Origin: Variovorax gossypii
GTDB lineage: Bacteria > Pseudomonadota > Gammaproteobacteria > Burkholderiales > Burkholderiaceae_C
Assembly: GCF_003965815.1 (NCBI RefSeq)
Contig: NZ_RXOE01000002.1
Location: 248,001-312,000, forward strand
Reading direction: 5' to 3'
Length of the DNA: 64,000 nt
Part shown: positions 25,905 to 35,195 of the stretch, piece by piece
Position numbering within the stretch: the stretch's first letter is position 1
How the letters are laid out: every line of letters begins with the position of its first letter
Translations under genes and position numbers: made by a program
The notes under the pieces: model-generated
What the model was told of the DNA's origin: nothing
The model's database searches: none
The model's input: the letters and a program-made list of their open reading frames with translations, nothing else

Positions 25905-26737
25905 CACTTCGTCACCACGCGGGGCAGGGCGGCTTCGGTCTCGCCGGAGGCCGGTAGGTCCTTGTCCATGTCCTGGCCGATCCACTTCTTGTAAAGCGCG
26001 GGCAGTTCGCCGCTGGCCATCTTGCGTCCGATGAAGTCGTTGATGTAGCCGACCCACTCGCGCTCGCCCGGCCGCACGGTGGCGCCCTGGAAGCCGCGCG
26101 CCACCACCAGCTTGACCTCGTACTTGCCAGCGCCCGCGACCTGCGCGATCGGGCCCAGTTGCGAGTTCGCGGCGCCGGCCAGATCCACCTGGCCCGAGAG
26201 CAGCGCCTGCACCGCCGCGGCATCGTCGTCGAAGCGCTGGATGGTCGCGCCCGTCCTGGCCTGCGTCACCGACGAGTCCTGCACGCTGCCGCGCGGCACG
26301 CCGATGCGCATGCCCTTCAGGTCGGCGTAGCTCTTCATCGGCGGCGAGCCGGTCTTGCCGATCAGCACGGTCTCGAGGTACGAATAGGGCCGCGAGAACA
26401 GCACCACCTTCTGCCGGTCGGCAAGGATCGTGACCACTGCCGCAAGCATGTCCACCTGCCCGGTCAGCAGCGCCGCCGTGCGGTTGGCCACGGTCACCGG
26501 CGTGAACTCGGGCTTCACGCCCAGGTCCTTCGCGAGCATTTCCGCGAACTCGATGTCATAGCCGGTCAGCTTGCCGCCCTTGTCACTGAAGCCCCAGGGC
26601 ACCTGGGCCACCTGCGCGCCGATCTTCAGCACGCCGGCCTTTTTGATTTCGGCCACTTTCTGCGCCTGTGCGAGGCCTTGCATTGCCAGCCCCAGCAGCA
26701 GCACGAGCGCGGCGCGGCGGATGAATTGTCTGAACAT
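25904..26737 (-). CDS. ABC transporter periplasmic receptor (SBP family 3)
   Basis: The 277-residue protein has a signal peptide ending at about AQA (25-27). A family 3 receptor domain follows: [32 protein letters not shown] and [23 protein letters not shown], close to the general amino-acid-binding pattern. The frame runs far upstream, but ATG 26737 with a GAGGAG site and a proper signal peptide fixes the start. Its stop overlaps the ATPase start (ATGA). The true ligand is uncertain because the operon encodes cyclitol-type enzymes. Confidence 0.93.
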   Translation of the reverse strand: MFRQFIRRAALVLLLGLAMQGLAQAQKVAEIKKAGVLKIGAQVAQVPWGFSDKGGKLTGYDIEFAEMLAKDLGVKPEFTPVTVANRTAALLTGQVDMLAAVVTILADRQKVVLFSRPYSYLETVLIGKTGSPPMKSYADLKGMRIGVPRGSVQDSSVTQARTGATIQRFDDDAAAVQALLSGQVDLAGAANSQLGPIAQVAGAGKYEVKLVVARGFQGATVRPGEREWVGYINDFIGRKMASGELPALYKKWIGQDMDKDLPASGETEAALPRVVTK

Positions 26738-26811
26738 GATTTGTGCTCCTCGGGTGGATGCGGCGGAGTCCGCGGTTCTCTGTCTGTCGGAAAGGGAATC
26801 GAAAAGGGGAA

Positions 26812-27462
26812 TCAATGGCCGGCCGCGAAGCGCCGCTCCAGCCGTGCGCTGTAGCGCGACAGCGGAAAGCAGATCGCGAAGTAGCAGGCCCCCACCAGCC
26901 CGAAGGCGAGCAGCGGCTTGTAGGTGATGCTGGAAACCAGCTGGCCCGAGCGCGAGAGTTCGACGAAGCCGATGATGGCCGCCAGCGACGTGCCCTTGAT
27001 GAGCTGCACCAGGAAGCCGACCGTGGGCGCGAACGACATGCGCAGCGCCTGCGGCAGCACCACGTAGCGCATGCGTGCGCCGTAGCCGAGTCCCAGCGCG
27101 GCGGCGGCCTCGGTCTGCCCGCGCGGCACCGCCTGGATGCCGCCGCGCCAGATCTCCCCGAGGAAGGCGCCGGCATGCAGCGTCAGCCCCACGGCCGCGG
27201 CCACCCAGACGTTGACCTTCCATCCGAGCACCGGCAATCCGTAGAACACCAGGAAAAGCTGCAGCAGCATCGGCGTGCCCTGGAAGAAGTCGATGAAGGC
27301 GGCTGCGGTCATGCGCAGTCCCTTCGCGGGCGCCGTGCGCGCCAGCGCCACCAGCAGCCCCGCCAGGCTGCCACCGATGAAGGCGATGGCGGACAGCGCG
27401 AGCGTGGCGCCCAGGCCGGCGGCGACGAGCCAGAACTCGGTCAGCGTGAAGTCGCGGATCAT
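26812..27462 (-). CDS. Polar amino-acid-type ABC transporter permease
   Basis: The 216-residue inner-membrane protein has about five helices, with a HisMQ-type opening FWLVAAGLGATLALSAIAF. The EAA loop EAAAALGLGYGARMRYVVLPQAL is intact. It pairs with the other permease gene 10 bp upstream and with the downstream receptor and ATPase to form one importer. Confidence 0.93.
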   Translation of the reverse strand: MIRDFTLTEFWLVAAGLGATLALSAIAFIGGSLAGLLVALARTAPAKGLRMTAAAFIDFFQGTPMLLQLFLVFYGLPVLGWKVNVWVAAAVGLTLHAGAFLGEIWRGGIQAVPRGQTEAAAALGLGYGARMRYVVLPQALRMSFAPTVGFLVQLIKGTSLAAIIGFVELSRSGQLVSSITYKPLLAFGLVGACYFAICFPLSRYSARLERRFAAGH

Positions 27463-27472
27463 GGTCGCCTCC

Positions 27473-28141
27473 TCACCGTGCGGGGTACGAGAAGTACAGC
27501 CGGTCGATCGCCTTGAACACCGTCGAGAAGATCGTCGACATCGCCAGGTACAGCAGCGCCGCCACGATGTAGACCTCGAAGCTGCGGAAGGTGGCCGAGT
27601 CGATGTTCTGCGCGACCGATGTCAGCTCTTCGGCCGAGATCGACGAGACGATGCTGGTCGTCAGCAGCAGCATCACGAACTGCCCCGTCAGCGCCGGATA
27701 GATCGTGCGCAGCGCGGGCTTGATGACCACGTAGCGCAGCGTCTGCAGGGGGCTCAGGCCGAGCGCCGCGCCGGCCTCGAACTGCCCGCGCGGCACCGAC
27801 TCGATGCCCGTGCGCAGGATCTCCGCCGAGAAGGCCCCGAGGTTCAGGCTCAGCGCCAGCACGGCGGCCGTGTTCGGCGTGAGGCTGACCCCGAGCGACG
27901 GCAGGCCGAAGAAGACGAACAGCACCTGCACCAGGAACGGCGTGTTGCGGATCAGCTCGATGTAGGCCCCGGCGAGCCAGCGTAGCCCTTTCACCGGCGA
28001 TCGCTTGCCGAGCACGGTCAGCAGGCCCGCGGCCAAGCCTATGGCCACCGACACGGCGGAAAGCCGCAGCGTCAGCCAGCAGCCTTCGGCGAAGGCTTCC
28101 CAATGCGGCAGCAGTACCGCGAAGTCGAATGTGTAGCTCAT
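27473..28141 (-). CDS. Polar amino-acid-type ABC transporter permease
   Basis: The 222-residue permease is a HisMQ-type membrane protein. It has an N-terminal helix (WLTLRLSAVSVAIGLAAGLL), FVFFGLPSLGVSL, and an EAA loop EAGAALGLSPLQTLRYVVIKPAL. The frame is open far upstream into the Gfo/Idh gene, but similarity begins at MSYTFDF, so ATG 28141 is used. It is the first transporter gene after the dehydrogenase, 104 bp downstream of it. Confidence 0.93.
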   Translation of the reverse strand: MSYTFDFAVLLPHWEAFAEGCWLTLRLSAVSVAIGLAAGLLTVLGKRSPVKGLRWLAGAYIELIRNTPFLVQVLFVFFGLPSLGVSLTPNTAAVLALSLNLGAFSAEILRTGIESVPRGQFEAGAALGLSPLQTLRYVVIKPALRTIYPALTGQFVMLLLTTSIVSSISAEELTSVAQNIDSATFRSFEVYIVAALLYLAMSTIFSTVFKAIDRLYFSYPAR

Positions 28142-28245
28142 GGCTGTTTGCTCTTGTCTCGTTGAGCGGTTCTTGTTCGATATCTGTCTCTCTCTGCAGG
28201 GGCCTGCGTGAAGGCCCGGCGCCCGCATCGGGGCGCGTGCGTGTC

Positions 28246-29295
28246 CTACGAAGGCAAGGTCACGCTGCCTCCGGTGGCGGCCGCCTCGGTCACGGCCAGG
28301 GTCGCTTCGAGCGTTCGGAAGCCGTCGAGCGCGGAGCACACCGGCTCCTCGCGGCCCTCGATGAGTGCGGCGAAGTGGCGTATCTGCTCGGTGTACGGGC
28401 AGCCGGTGTGCACGGCGGTGCGCTCCTGCGTCAGTGGGTCGTGCCAGCCTTCGGCCGGGCCCTGGTCCTCGCGGTAGCGCCAGAGTTCGAGGCGCGGGAG
28501 CGTCAGCGACCCTTCGGTGCCCGAGTAGTAGTGCGCGTTGATGTCCTGGCGCGGAAAGCGCTCCGCTTCTCCCACGCCCAGGTCCCAGTTCCAGGGCGCC
28601 ACCGCCGTGTCGGACACCGTGACCGTGCCCAGCGCGCCATTGCGGAACCGCAGCACCACCGCGGCCGTGTCCTCGACCTCGAAGCCGCGCACCGCATTCG
28701 AGGCCAGCGCCTGCACGCTCTCGATTTCTCCGTAGAGATGGCGCATCAGGTCGATGTCGTGGATCAGGTTGATCAGGATCGGCCCGCCGCCCTGCTGGCG
28801 CCGCCACGTCACGTCGAAGTAGTCGCGCGGCTTGAACCAGGTGCACAGCACCGTCGCGCTCACCGGGCGCCCCAGCGAGCCCCCGGCAACGATGGCCCGC
28901 GCCCTGCGCATGATCGGGTTGTGGCGGCGCTGATGGCCCACCAGCACCGGCAGTCCCGTGGCCTTCGATGCTTCGCAGATGCGCCGTCCGTCTTCGAGCG
29001 TGTCGGCGATGGGCTTCTCGACCAGCACCGCCGCGCCGCGCTCCAGGCATTCGATGGTGATGCGCGCATGCGTCGCGTTCGGCGTCGCGACCACCACGCC
29101 CCTGGGCATCGTCTCGGCGAGCATCGCGCGATGGTCGGCGAAGCAGGGCACGCCGGCCGAGCGCGCCAGCTCGGCCGCCGCCGGTGTCGGATCGGCGATG
29201 CCGACCAGTTCTACGTCGGCGCTGCTCAATGCGCGATCGATGTGGGTCTTGCCGATCAGGCCTGCGCCGATGACCGCGATGGGGAGTTTGCTCAT
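28246..29295 (-). CDS. Gfo/Idh/MocA-family NAD(P)-dependent oxidoreductase
   Basis: The 349-residue protein has an N-terminal Rossmann fold with GAGLIGKTH (about 10-18), the LVEKPIADTLEDG segment that carries the EKP motif of this family, and the HxxDLMRHLYGE helix of the catalytic half. Family members oxidise sugars, inositols and related cyclic polyols. It leads the operon of two permeases, receptor, ATPase, TIM-barrel enzyme and dehydroquinase, and would perform the first oxidation of the imported compound. ATG 29295 fits family length; an ATG 16 codons upstream is less likely. Confidence 0.9.
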   Translation of the reverse strand: MSKLPIAVIGAGLIGKTHIDRALSSADVELVGIADPTPAAAELARSAGVPCFADHRAMLAETMPRGVVVATPNATHARITIECLERGAAVLVEKPIADTLEDGRRICEASKATGLPVLVGHQRRHNPIMRRARAIVAGGSLGRPVSATVLCTWFKPRDYFDVTWRRQQGGGPILINLIHDIDLMRHLYGEIESVQALASNAVRGFEVEDTAAVVLRFRNGALGTVTVSDTAVAPWNWDLGVGEAERFPRQDINAHYYSGTEGSLTLPRLELWRYREDQGPAEGWHDPLTQERTAVHTGCPYTEQIRHFAALIEGREEPVCSALDGFRTLEATLAVTEAAATGGSVTLPS

Positions 29296-29368
29296 GGACC
29301 TTGTCTCGTTGGCTGTAGGAACTGCCGCGGAGTCTAGTAACAACGGAGAGAACTACAATCCGCCTTCT

Positions 29369-29396
29369 GTTGACCCGGTATCAACAGATCGTTGAT
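29369..29396. promoter_or_regulatory. Probable LysR operator between the lysR gene and the catabolic operon
   Basis: Three spaced half-sites of one sequence occur here: GTTGA (29369-29373), TCAAC (29381-29385) and GTTGA (29391-29395). The last two extend to the perfect repeat ATCAAC-AGATC-GTTGAT (29380-29396). They lie 10 bp before the lysR start codon, in the space divergent from the Gfo/Idh gene, as expected for a LysR recognition site. Assignment is by position and symmetry. Confidence 0.55.
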
Positions 29397-29405
29397 AAAA
29401 AAGCC

Positions 29406-30329
29406 ATGGACCTGAAAGACCTGGAAGTGTTCTGCGAGGCCGCCCGGCGCTCCAGCTTCGCTGGTGCCTCCCTCGAGATCGGAACCACGTCGGCGCACAT
29501 CAGCAAGCGCATCGCCATCCTCGAATCGCAGCTCGGCGTGCGCCTGTTCCACCGCACCACGCGGCGCGTGGTGATCACCGAGGACGGCGAGCGCGCCTAC
29601 CAGTGGGCGCAGCGCATCCTCGACGACGCCAACGCCATGTCGGAGGCTTTCAGCAGCGCCAAGAAGGAGCCCTCGGGCCCGCTGCGCATCGCCACCAGCC
29701 AGCGGCTCGGGCGCGAGCACGTCGCGCCCATCCTGTCGGCGCTTGGCAAGCGCTATCCGCGCATCGAGGTCTGGCTGGAGCTGATGGACCGGCGCGTCGA
29801 CCTGATCACCGAGAACTTCGACCTCGACATCCGCGTGGGCGACCCTACCCAGCCGCGACTCATCGCGCAACGCATGGTCGAGAGCCGGCGCATCCTCTGC
29901 GCCTCGCCCGACTACCTCGCGCAGCACGGCCATCCGAAGACCGTGGCCGAGCTTGCGGAGCACGAGTGCCTGCTGTTCCGCGAGCGCGACCAGCCTTTCG
30001 GCAACTGGCGGCTGATGGGCCCCCGGGGCATGGAGGCCGTCAAGGTGACGAGCCGGTTCAGCTCCAACCACAGCGACGTCGTGCGGGGTTGGAGCATCGA
30101 CGGCAAAGGCATCTGCCTGCTGTCGATCTGGGACGTGGCGCAGCCGCTGGTCGAAGGCCGCGTAATGCGCGTGCTGCCCGCCTATCACGAGCCGGCTGAC
30201 ATCTGGGCCATGACCAGCACCCGCACTGCCGGCTCGGCGAAGGTGCGCGTGTGCGTGGAGTTCCTGAAGAAGCAGCTGGCAAACGGGCCGCATGCGCTGA
30301 ACATCAACCCGGAGGTGCCGCGAAGCTGA
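29406..30329 (+). CDS. LysR-family regulator of the adjacent catabolic operon
   Basis: The 307-residue regulator has an N-terminal winged helix (DLKDLEVFCEAARRSSF... ISKRIAILESQLGVRLFHRTTR) and a substrate-binding domain of the CrgA/DsdC-like group. The start ATG 29406 begins the domain exactly; an in-frame start 12 codons upstream would overlap the operator. It is divergent from the seven-gene catabolic/ABC operon and probably activates it when the substrate is present. Confidence 0.92.
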   Translation: MDLKDLEVFCEAARRSSFAGASLEIGTTSAHISKRIAILESQLGVRLFHRTTRRVVITEDGERAYQWAQRILDDANAMSEAFSSAKKEPSGPLRIATSQRLGREHVAPILSALGKRYPRIEVWLELMDRRVDLITENFDLDIRVGDPTQPRLIAQRMVESRRILCASPDYLAQHGHPKTVAELAEHECLLFRERDQPFGNWRLMGPRGMEAVKVTSRFSSNHSDVVRGWSIDGKGICLLSIWDVAQPLVEGRVMRVLPAYHEPADIWAMTSTRTAGSAKVRVCVEFLKKQLANGPHALNINPEVPRS

Positions 30330-30338
30330 GCGTCTCCC

Positions 30339-31268
30339 TCAGCCGCGGCGCGAGCGCTTCGTGGCCGGCATCGTCATCGCCACCACGCCCGCCACGACAC
30401 AGGCCAGCCCGAGCCATGCCGTCGCCGCCAGCGTCTCGCCGAGGAACACCACGCCGATCGTCACGCCGATGGGCACGCGCAGATAGGCCTGGGCGGCGGT
30501 CGACATCGGCCCCAGCGTCTTGATGAGACGGAAGTAGATCGTGAAGGCCAGCGCGGTCGAGAGCACCGCGAGTGCCAGCACCGCCGCCATCGATGCGGCC
30601 GACGGCGAAAGCGTCCACGGCCTGTCGACCACGAGGCTCGCGGGCAGCAGCATCGCGGCGCCGCTGACGAGCGAACCCGCGGCCGGCACCATCGGGTCCA
30701 GCCCCTTGAACACGCGGCCGAACATCGCGGCGCAGCCGTAGCAGATGGCGGCGGCCACCAGCCCGAGCTGCGCGAGCAGCGAATGCCCGAGCCCGTTCAG
30801 CGCCTCGAAGCCGACGATCAGGCAGATGCCCGCGAGGCCCGCGCCGACGCCGAACATGCGGCGCAGCGTTGGTTTGTCGGAACCGCTGAGGCCCAGCCCC
30901 AGCAGGAAGATGAAGATCGGCGAGGTCGAGTTGAGGATGGTCGCCAGCCCCGCATCGACGCTGCGCTCCGCCCATGCGATGAGCGTGAAGGGCAGCACGC
31001 TGTTCAGGCAGGCCTGCAGCGCGAAGCGGCCCCACATCGCCGGCTCCTTCGGCAGCTTCACGCCGCGCATGCGCAGCACGGCGAGCAGCAGCGCTCCGGC
31101 AATGAGCGTGCGCGCCGCGATCAGCGTGACCGGCGGAATGGTCGCGACGCCGATCTTGATGAAGGTGTACGAAGCGCCCCAGCAGGTGGCGAGCAGCGCG
31201 AGCAGTGCCCATTCGAGGGCGAGGCTGGCGTGGGGCTTGTCGATGGAGGAGGGTGTTGATGCGTGCAT
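30339..31268 (-). CDS. EamA-family (DMT) transporter
   Basis: The 309-residue membrane protein has about ten helices in two EamA repeats, including LATCWGASYTFIKIGVATIPP and VLALAVLSTALAFTIYFRLI. The substrate is not predictable. I start at ATG 31268, as the 12 upstream residues are Arg-rich and outside the family. It lies tail-to-tail with the LysR gene (9 bp apart), and the GntR gene is 63 bp upstream on the same strand. Confidence 0.87.
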   Translation of the reverse strand: MHASTPSSIDKPHASLALEWALLALLATCWGASYTFIKIGVATIPPVTLIAARTLIAGALLLAVLRMRGVKLPKEPAMWGRFALQACLNSVLPFTLIAWAERSVDAGLATILNSTSPIFIFLLGLGLSGSDKPTLRRMFGVGAGLAGICLIVGFEALNGLGHSLLAQLGLVAAAICYGCAAMFGRVFKGLDPMVPAAGSLVSGAAMLLPASLVVDRPWTLSPSAASMAAVLALAVLSTALAFTIYFRLIKTLGPMSTAAQAYLRVPIGVTIGVVFLGETLAATAWLGLACVVAGVVAMTMPATKRSRRG

Positions 31269-31331
31269 GGTGCGCCGATCATTCCCTCGCCGGCGCGGCC
31301 ACACTTCGGCCGAGAACGAAGCGTGGATGCC

Positions 31332-32099
31332 TCAGTGGTCGTGCGCGTGCGGCTTGCTGTTCATGCCACCGTTCAGCAGCGTCGCCAGGTCGACTTCCTG
31401 CTCGGCGGCCGCCCCGGCGATCACGCGTTGCTCCAGCTCGTCCAGATGCTCCAGCGCCACGGCCAGCGCCTGGTCGAGCGACTTGCCCGTGGTCAGGGCC
31501 TCGATGATCTGCTCATGCTCGCGCGGCGCGCAGCTCGCGGCCTCGGCGGAGTCGTACAGCGCCTTGTAGAGCTCGGTGTTCGAAATGAGCCGCTTGATGT
31601 ACGACAGCAGCTCCTCGCTGTCCGCCATCTGCGCCAGCAGCAGATGGAAGTCGCCCGCCAGCTTGATCGCGTCCTCGCGCCGGCCTTCCTTGAAGGCCTT
31701 CTGCTCCGCCTGCACGTGCTTGCGCAGCGCGGCCACCTGTTCGCGCGAGAGGTTGCCGAACAGCGTGGTCACCAGTCCGGCCTCGACGATGCGGCGCGCG
31801 CGGTAGATGCCGCGCATGTCTTCGATGGAGGGGTTGGGCACGAAGGCGCCGCGGTTGTGCTCCAGCACCAGCCGCTTTTCCGACCCCAGCCGCGCCAGCA
31901 CCTTGCGCACCGCGCCGCGCGTGCAGCCCAGCGCCTCGGCCAGCGCGCGTTCGCGCAGCGGGGTTCCGGGCCGCAGCTTGCCGCTGAGCAGTGCCTTCGA
32001 CACGGCGGCGTAGACGCGTTCGTCCACGTTCGCGTCGTCGGCTTCCGTGAGTTCGGGGGAGGGGGCGGTCGCTGGGGTCTTGCGGGCGGCGGAGGGCAT
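31332..32099 (-). CDS. GntR-family (FCD) transcriptional regulator
   Basis: The 255-residue protein has an N-terminal winged helix (LRERALAEALGCTRGAVRKVLARLGSEKRLVLEHNRGAFV) and an all-helical FCD ligand domain (about 95-235) with the YRARRIVEAGLV opening. FadR/VanR-type regulators of this build bind carboxylates or nucleobase-derived metabolites and release DNA. It is divergent from the DUF3311-symporter-deaminase operon, whose upstream region holds two near-identical palindromes, so it most likely represses that operon. Confidence 0.9.
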   Translation of the reverse strand: MPSAARKTPATAPSPELTEADDANVDERVYAAVSKALLSGKLRPGTPLRERALAEALGCTRGAVRKVLARLGSEKRLVLEHNRGAFVPNPSIEDMRGIYRARRIVEAGLVTTLFGNLSREQVAALRKHVQAEQKAFKEGRREDAIKLAGDFHLLLAQMADSEELLSYIKRLISNTELYKALYDSAEAASCAPREHEQIIEALTTGKSLDQALAVALEHLDELEQRVIAGAAAEQEVDLATLLNGGMNSKPHAHDH

Positions 32100-32187
32100 A
32101 GGCAGCCGGATTATTGCTTGCGCGATGTCTCCCCCGGGTAAGCCCTTGGATTGACTCGCCCGGTCGTGCTCCGTACCATTCGCGCCG

Positions 32188-32221
32188 TTTGGTTAACCAA
32201 AATAAATTGTATGGTTAACCA
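32188..32221. promoter_or_regulatory. Twin GntR-type operators before the nucleobase-type operon
   Basis: The 14-bp palindrome TTTGGTTAACCAAA (32188-32201) and the shorter TGGTTAACCA (32212-32221) share the same core and have centres 22 bp apart, about two helical turns. They lie between the divergent gntR gene and DUF3311. The TGGTTAACCA core resembles the TGGTnnnACCA sites of FadR/VanR-type regulators, which supports binding by the adjacent GntR protein. Confidence 0.65.
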
Positions 32222-32265
32222 AAATTCGAGAAAATCCCAACCAGAGACATGAATCGAGGCTCTCC

Positions 32266-32478
32266 ATGAAATCCGCCAAATGGCTTGCCGCACTGCCGGT
32301 CGCCGCCTTCTTCAGCGGGGGATGGCTGTCCTCCATCGCGCCCACCTTCGTGCTCGGCATGCCCTTCCTGATGGTGTGGAACGTCAGCTGGCTGGTGCTG
32401 ACCTCGCTGATCATGGTGGTCATCGATCGCGCAGAGGGCGACATCGACGCGCCTTCGGCCAACGGAGACGCGCGATGA
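32266..32478 (+). CDS. DUF3311 small membrane protein
   Basis: The 70-residue protein has two hydrophobic helices (about 5-25 and 30-52) and the PTFVLGMPFLMVWNVSWLVLTSL pattern split across them that marks DUF3311. These proteins are regularly encoded just before SSF symporters and are probably their small subunits. Its TGA overlaps the symporter ATG (32475-32478), confirming coupling. Confidence 0.85.
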   Translation: MKSAKWLAALPVAAFFSGGWLSSIAPTFVLGMPFLMVWNVSWLVLTSLIMVVIDRAEGDIDAPSANGDAR

Positions 32479-33949
32479 ACGCCGCGCTCGGAGTCATTGC
32501 CCTGTTCGTCGTCGGCGCGCTGGGCCTCGCGGTGCTCGCGCGGCGCGGCCGCACCATGAACCTCGAGCAATGGGCGCTCGGCGGGCGCGGGCTGGGCGCC
32601 ATCATGGTGTTCCTGCTGATGGCGGGCGAGTCGTTCTCCACCTTCACCTTCCTGGGCGCGAGCGGCTGGTCTTACAGCAAGGGCACGCCGGCCTTCTACA
32701 TCCTGGCCTACGGCGGGCTGGCCTACCTCATGGCCTTCTGGATGCTGCCGGCCGTCTGGCGCTACGCCACCACGCACAAGCTGGTGTCGTTCTCGGACTT
32801 CTTCGCGCACAAGTACGACAGCCGCCCGCTCGGCGTGCTGGTGTCGGTGGTGGCGCTCATGGGCATGGTCGCGCTGCTGACCATCCAGTTGCGCGGGCTC
32901 GGCATCATCGTGTCGGAGGCCTCGTACGGCTCCATCGCGCCGCAGGTGGCGATCTGGATCGGCACGCTGGTGATGGTGAGCTACATCCTGTTCTCGGGCA
33001 TCCACGGCTCGGCCAGCATCGCGATCGTGAAGGACATCCTGATCCTCGCGCTCGCCGTGTTCCTCGGCATCTACCTGCCGTGGCACTACTACGGCGGCGT
33101 CGCGCCCATGTTCACCGCCATCCACGCCGCCAACCCCGGCTTCTTCGAGTTTCCGAAGGAAGGCCTGAACCTCACCTGGTACAACTCGACCATCCTGCTG
33201 ACGGCGCTGGGCTACTACCTCTACCCGTTCAACCTCACCTCGGTGTACGCGGCAAAGAGCGCGAGCGCAGTGCGGCGCAACACCATCCTGATGCCGCTGT
33301 ACCAGGTGGTCATCGCCTTCCTGTTCCTGGTCGGCTTCGCGGCCATCCTGCAGGTGCCGGGGCTCAAGGGCTCCGACGTGGACCTGGCCCTCTTCGGCCT
33401 CGTCAAGCACACCTTCGACCCGTGGTTCGTCGGCGTGATCGGCGGCACGGGCGTGCTCACCGCGCTGGTGCCTGGCTCGATGTCCTGCTCACGGCCTCCA
33501 CCGTGATCGGCAAGAACGTCTACAAGGAAGGCTTCGCGCCCCACGCCACCGACAAACAGGTCTCGCGCGTGGCGCGCGGCGTGCTGCCGGTGTTCGCGCT
33601 GGTGGCGGTGTACTTCGTGCTGCGCGGCGGCACCACCATCGTGGCCGTTGCCATCTTCGCATCGAGCCTGCTCACGCAGCTGCTGCCCTCGCTGCTCTTC
33701 AGCCTCAAGAAGAAGCCCTTCGGCAACAAGCACGCAGCCTTCGCGGGCATCCTGGCCGGCGGCGCCGTGCTGGCCTACATGATGACCACGAGCTCGAACC
33801 TCGGTACGCTGTTCCCGGCCGCGCCGGTGGTCTTCAAGTCGCTCAACACCGGGCTCGTGGCTCTGGCGACCAACGCGCTGGTGTTCGTGATCGTCGCGCT
33901 CGTCACCCCGCGCACGACGCCGCGCGCCGCCATCGCGCAGCCGGCCTGA
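32475..33949 (+). pseudogene. Sodium:solute symporter (SSF) gene with a single-base frameshift
   Basis: Residues 1-335 read in one frame from ATG 32475, with SSF features such as GGRGLGAIMVFLLMAGE and YYLYPFNLTSVYAAKSA. At 33480-33486 the sequence ATGTCCTGCTC breaks the frame: the family continues as SMLLLTASTVIGKN, and that protein is encoded one frame over (VLLTASTVIGKNVYK to the TGA at 33949). One base is missing after ATG 33480-33482. Without it the protein would be about 490 residues with 12-13 helices. Either the symporter is inactive in this strain or the base was lost in sequencing. The downstream enzymes point to a nucleobase or allantoin-like substrate. Confidence 0.88.
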
Positions 33950-33980
33950 TGAAGATTTTTTCGAGAAACGGATTCCCACC

Positions 33981-35195
33981 ATGTCATCGCTCCTGATCCG
34001 CAACGTGCGCCCCATGGGTGCTTCCCCGGTCGACGTGCGGGTGCAGGACGGACGCATCGCCGAGATCGGCACCGCGCTGGCAGCGCCCGCTGGCGCCGCC
34101 GTCGAGGAAGGCCACGGCGCCTTGCTGCTGCCCGGCCTCGTCGAAGGTCACACCCACCTCGACAAGACGATGTGGGGCATGGACTGGTACCGCAACGAAG
34201 TCGGCACGAACCTCACCGACAAGATCGAGAACGAGCGCGCCTTCCGCCATGCCAGCGGGCACGACGCGGCTGCGCAGTCGCTGGTGCTCGCCAAGGCATT
34301 CCTCGCGCTCGGCACCACGCGGCTACGCACGCACGTCGACGTCGACACGCAGGCCGGCCTGCGCCATCTCGAAGGCACCCTGCGCACGCGCGAGGTGCTG
34401 CGCGAAGTGCAGCAGATCCAGGTCGTCGCCTTTCCGCAATCGGGCCTGCTGGGCCGGCCCGGCACCGCCGAGCTGCTCGACCAGTCGCTGGCGATGGGCG
34501 CCGACGTGCTCGGCGGCCTCGACCCCTGCGCCATCGATGGCGACCCGGTGAAGTCGCTCGACGTGCTTTTCAACATCGCCCACAAGCATCAGCGCCCCGT
34601 CGACATCCACCTGCACGAGCCCGGCGCCATGGGTGCCTTCTCGCTCGACCTGATCCTGCAGCGCACCGAGGCGCTGGGCATGCAGGGCAAGGTCGCCATC
34701 AGCCACGGCTTCTGCCTCGGTGATGTAGGCGCTGGGGTGAGCGAACGCGAGCGCGATGCATTGCTCGCCCGCATGGCGAAGCTGGGCGTGGTGCTCATCA
34801 CCAGCGCGCCGCCTTCGCGCACCGTGCCGCCGCTCATGGCGTGCCGGCAGGCCGGCGTGACCGTGCTCGGCGGCAACGACGGCATCCGCGACACCTGGTC
34901 GCCCTACGGCAACCCCGACATGCTCGAGCGCGCCATGATCATCGGCCTGCGCTACAACCTGCGCCGCGACGACGAGATCGAAGTGGCGCTCGACACCGTC
35001 ACCCACTCCGGCGCGCGCGGCTGCGGCTTCGAGAACTACGGCCTCGTGCCCGGCAACCGCGCCGATCTCGTGCTGGTCGACGCGCAGACCGTCGCGCACG
35101 CCGTCGTCTCGCGGCCGGTGCGCAAGCTGGTGGTGGCGGGTGGGCGCGTCGTCGCGCGCAACGGCATGCTGAGCGCCGATCTGGCGGCCTTGTGA
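33981..35195 (+). CDS. Cytosine deaminase-like amidohydrolase
   Basis: The 404-residue TIM-barrel metal hydrolase has the first metal pair at His57/His59 (EGHTHLDK), a second site in DIHLHEPG, then ISHGFCLG and GGNDGIRD with the last Asp. The TWSPYGNPDML segment also fits the cytosine deaminase/ isoguanine group. It most likely deaminates or opens a nitrogen heterocycle in the cytosol. It follows the symporter and overlaps the MFS gene by GTGA (35192-35195). Confidence 0.87.
   Translation: MSSLLIRNVRPMGASPVDVRVQDGRIAEIGTALAAPAGAAVEEGHGALLLPGLVEGHTHLDKTMWGMDWYRNEVGTNLTDKIENERAFRHASGHDAAAQSLVLAKAFLALGTTRLRTHVDVDTQAGLRHLEGTLRTREVLREVQQIQVVAFPQSGLLGRPGTAELLDQSLAMGADVLGGLDPCAIDGDPVKSLDVLFNIAHKHQRPVDIHLHEPGAMGAFSLDLILQRTEALGMQGKVAISHGFCLGDVGAGVSERERDALLARMAKLGVVLITSAPPSRTVPPLMACRQAGVTVLGGNDGIRDTWSPYGNPDMLERAMIIGLRYNLRRDDEIEVALDTVTHSGARGCGFENYGLVPGNRADLVLVDAQTVAHAVVSRPVRKLVVAGGRVVARNGMLSADLAAL

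Noticed and set aside
27473..29050. 525-codon minus-strand frame including a permease
   Set aside because: Only the last 222 codons match a permease; the upstream part is the Gfo/Idh gene read out of frame.
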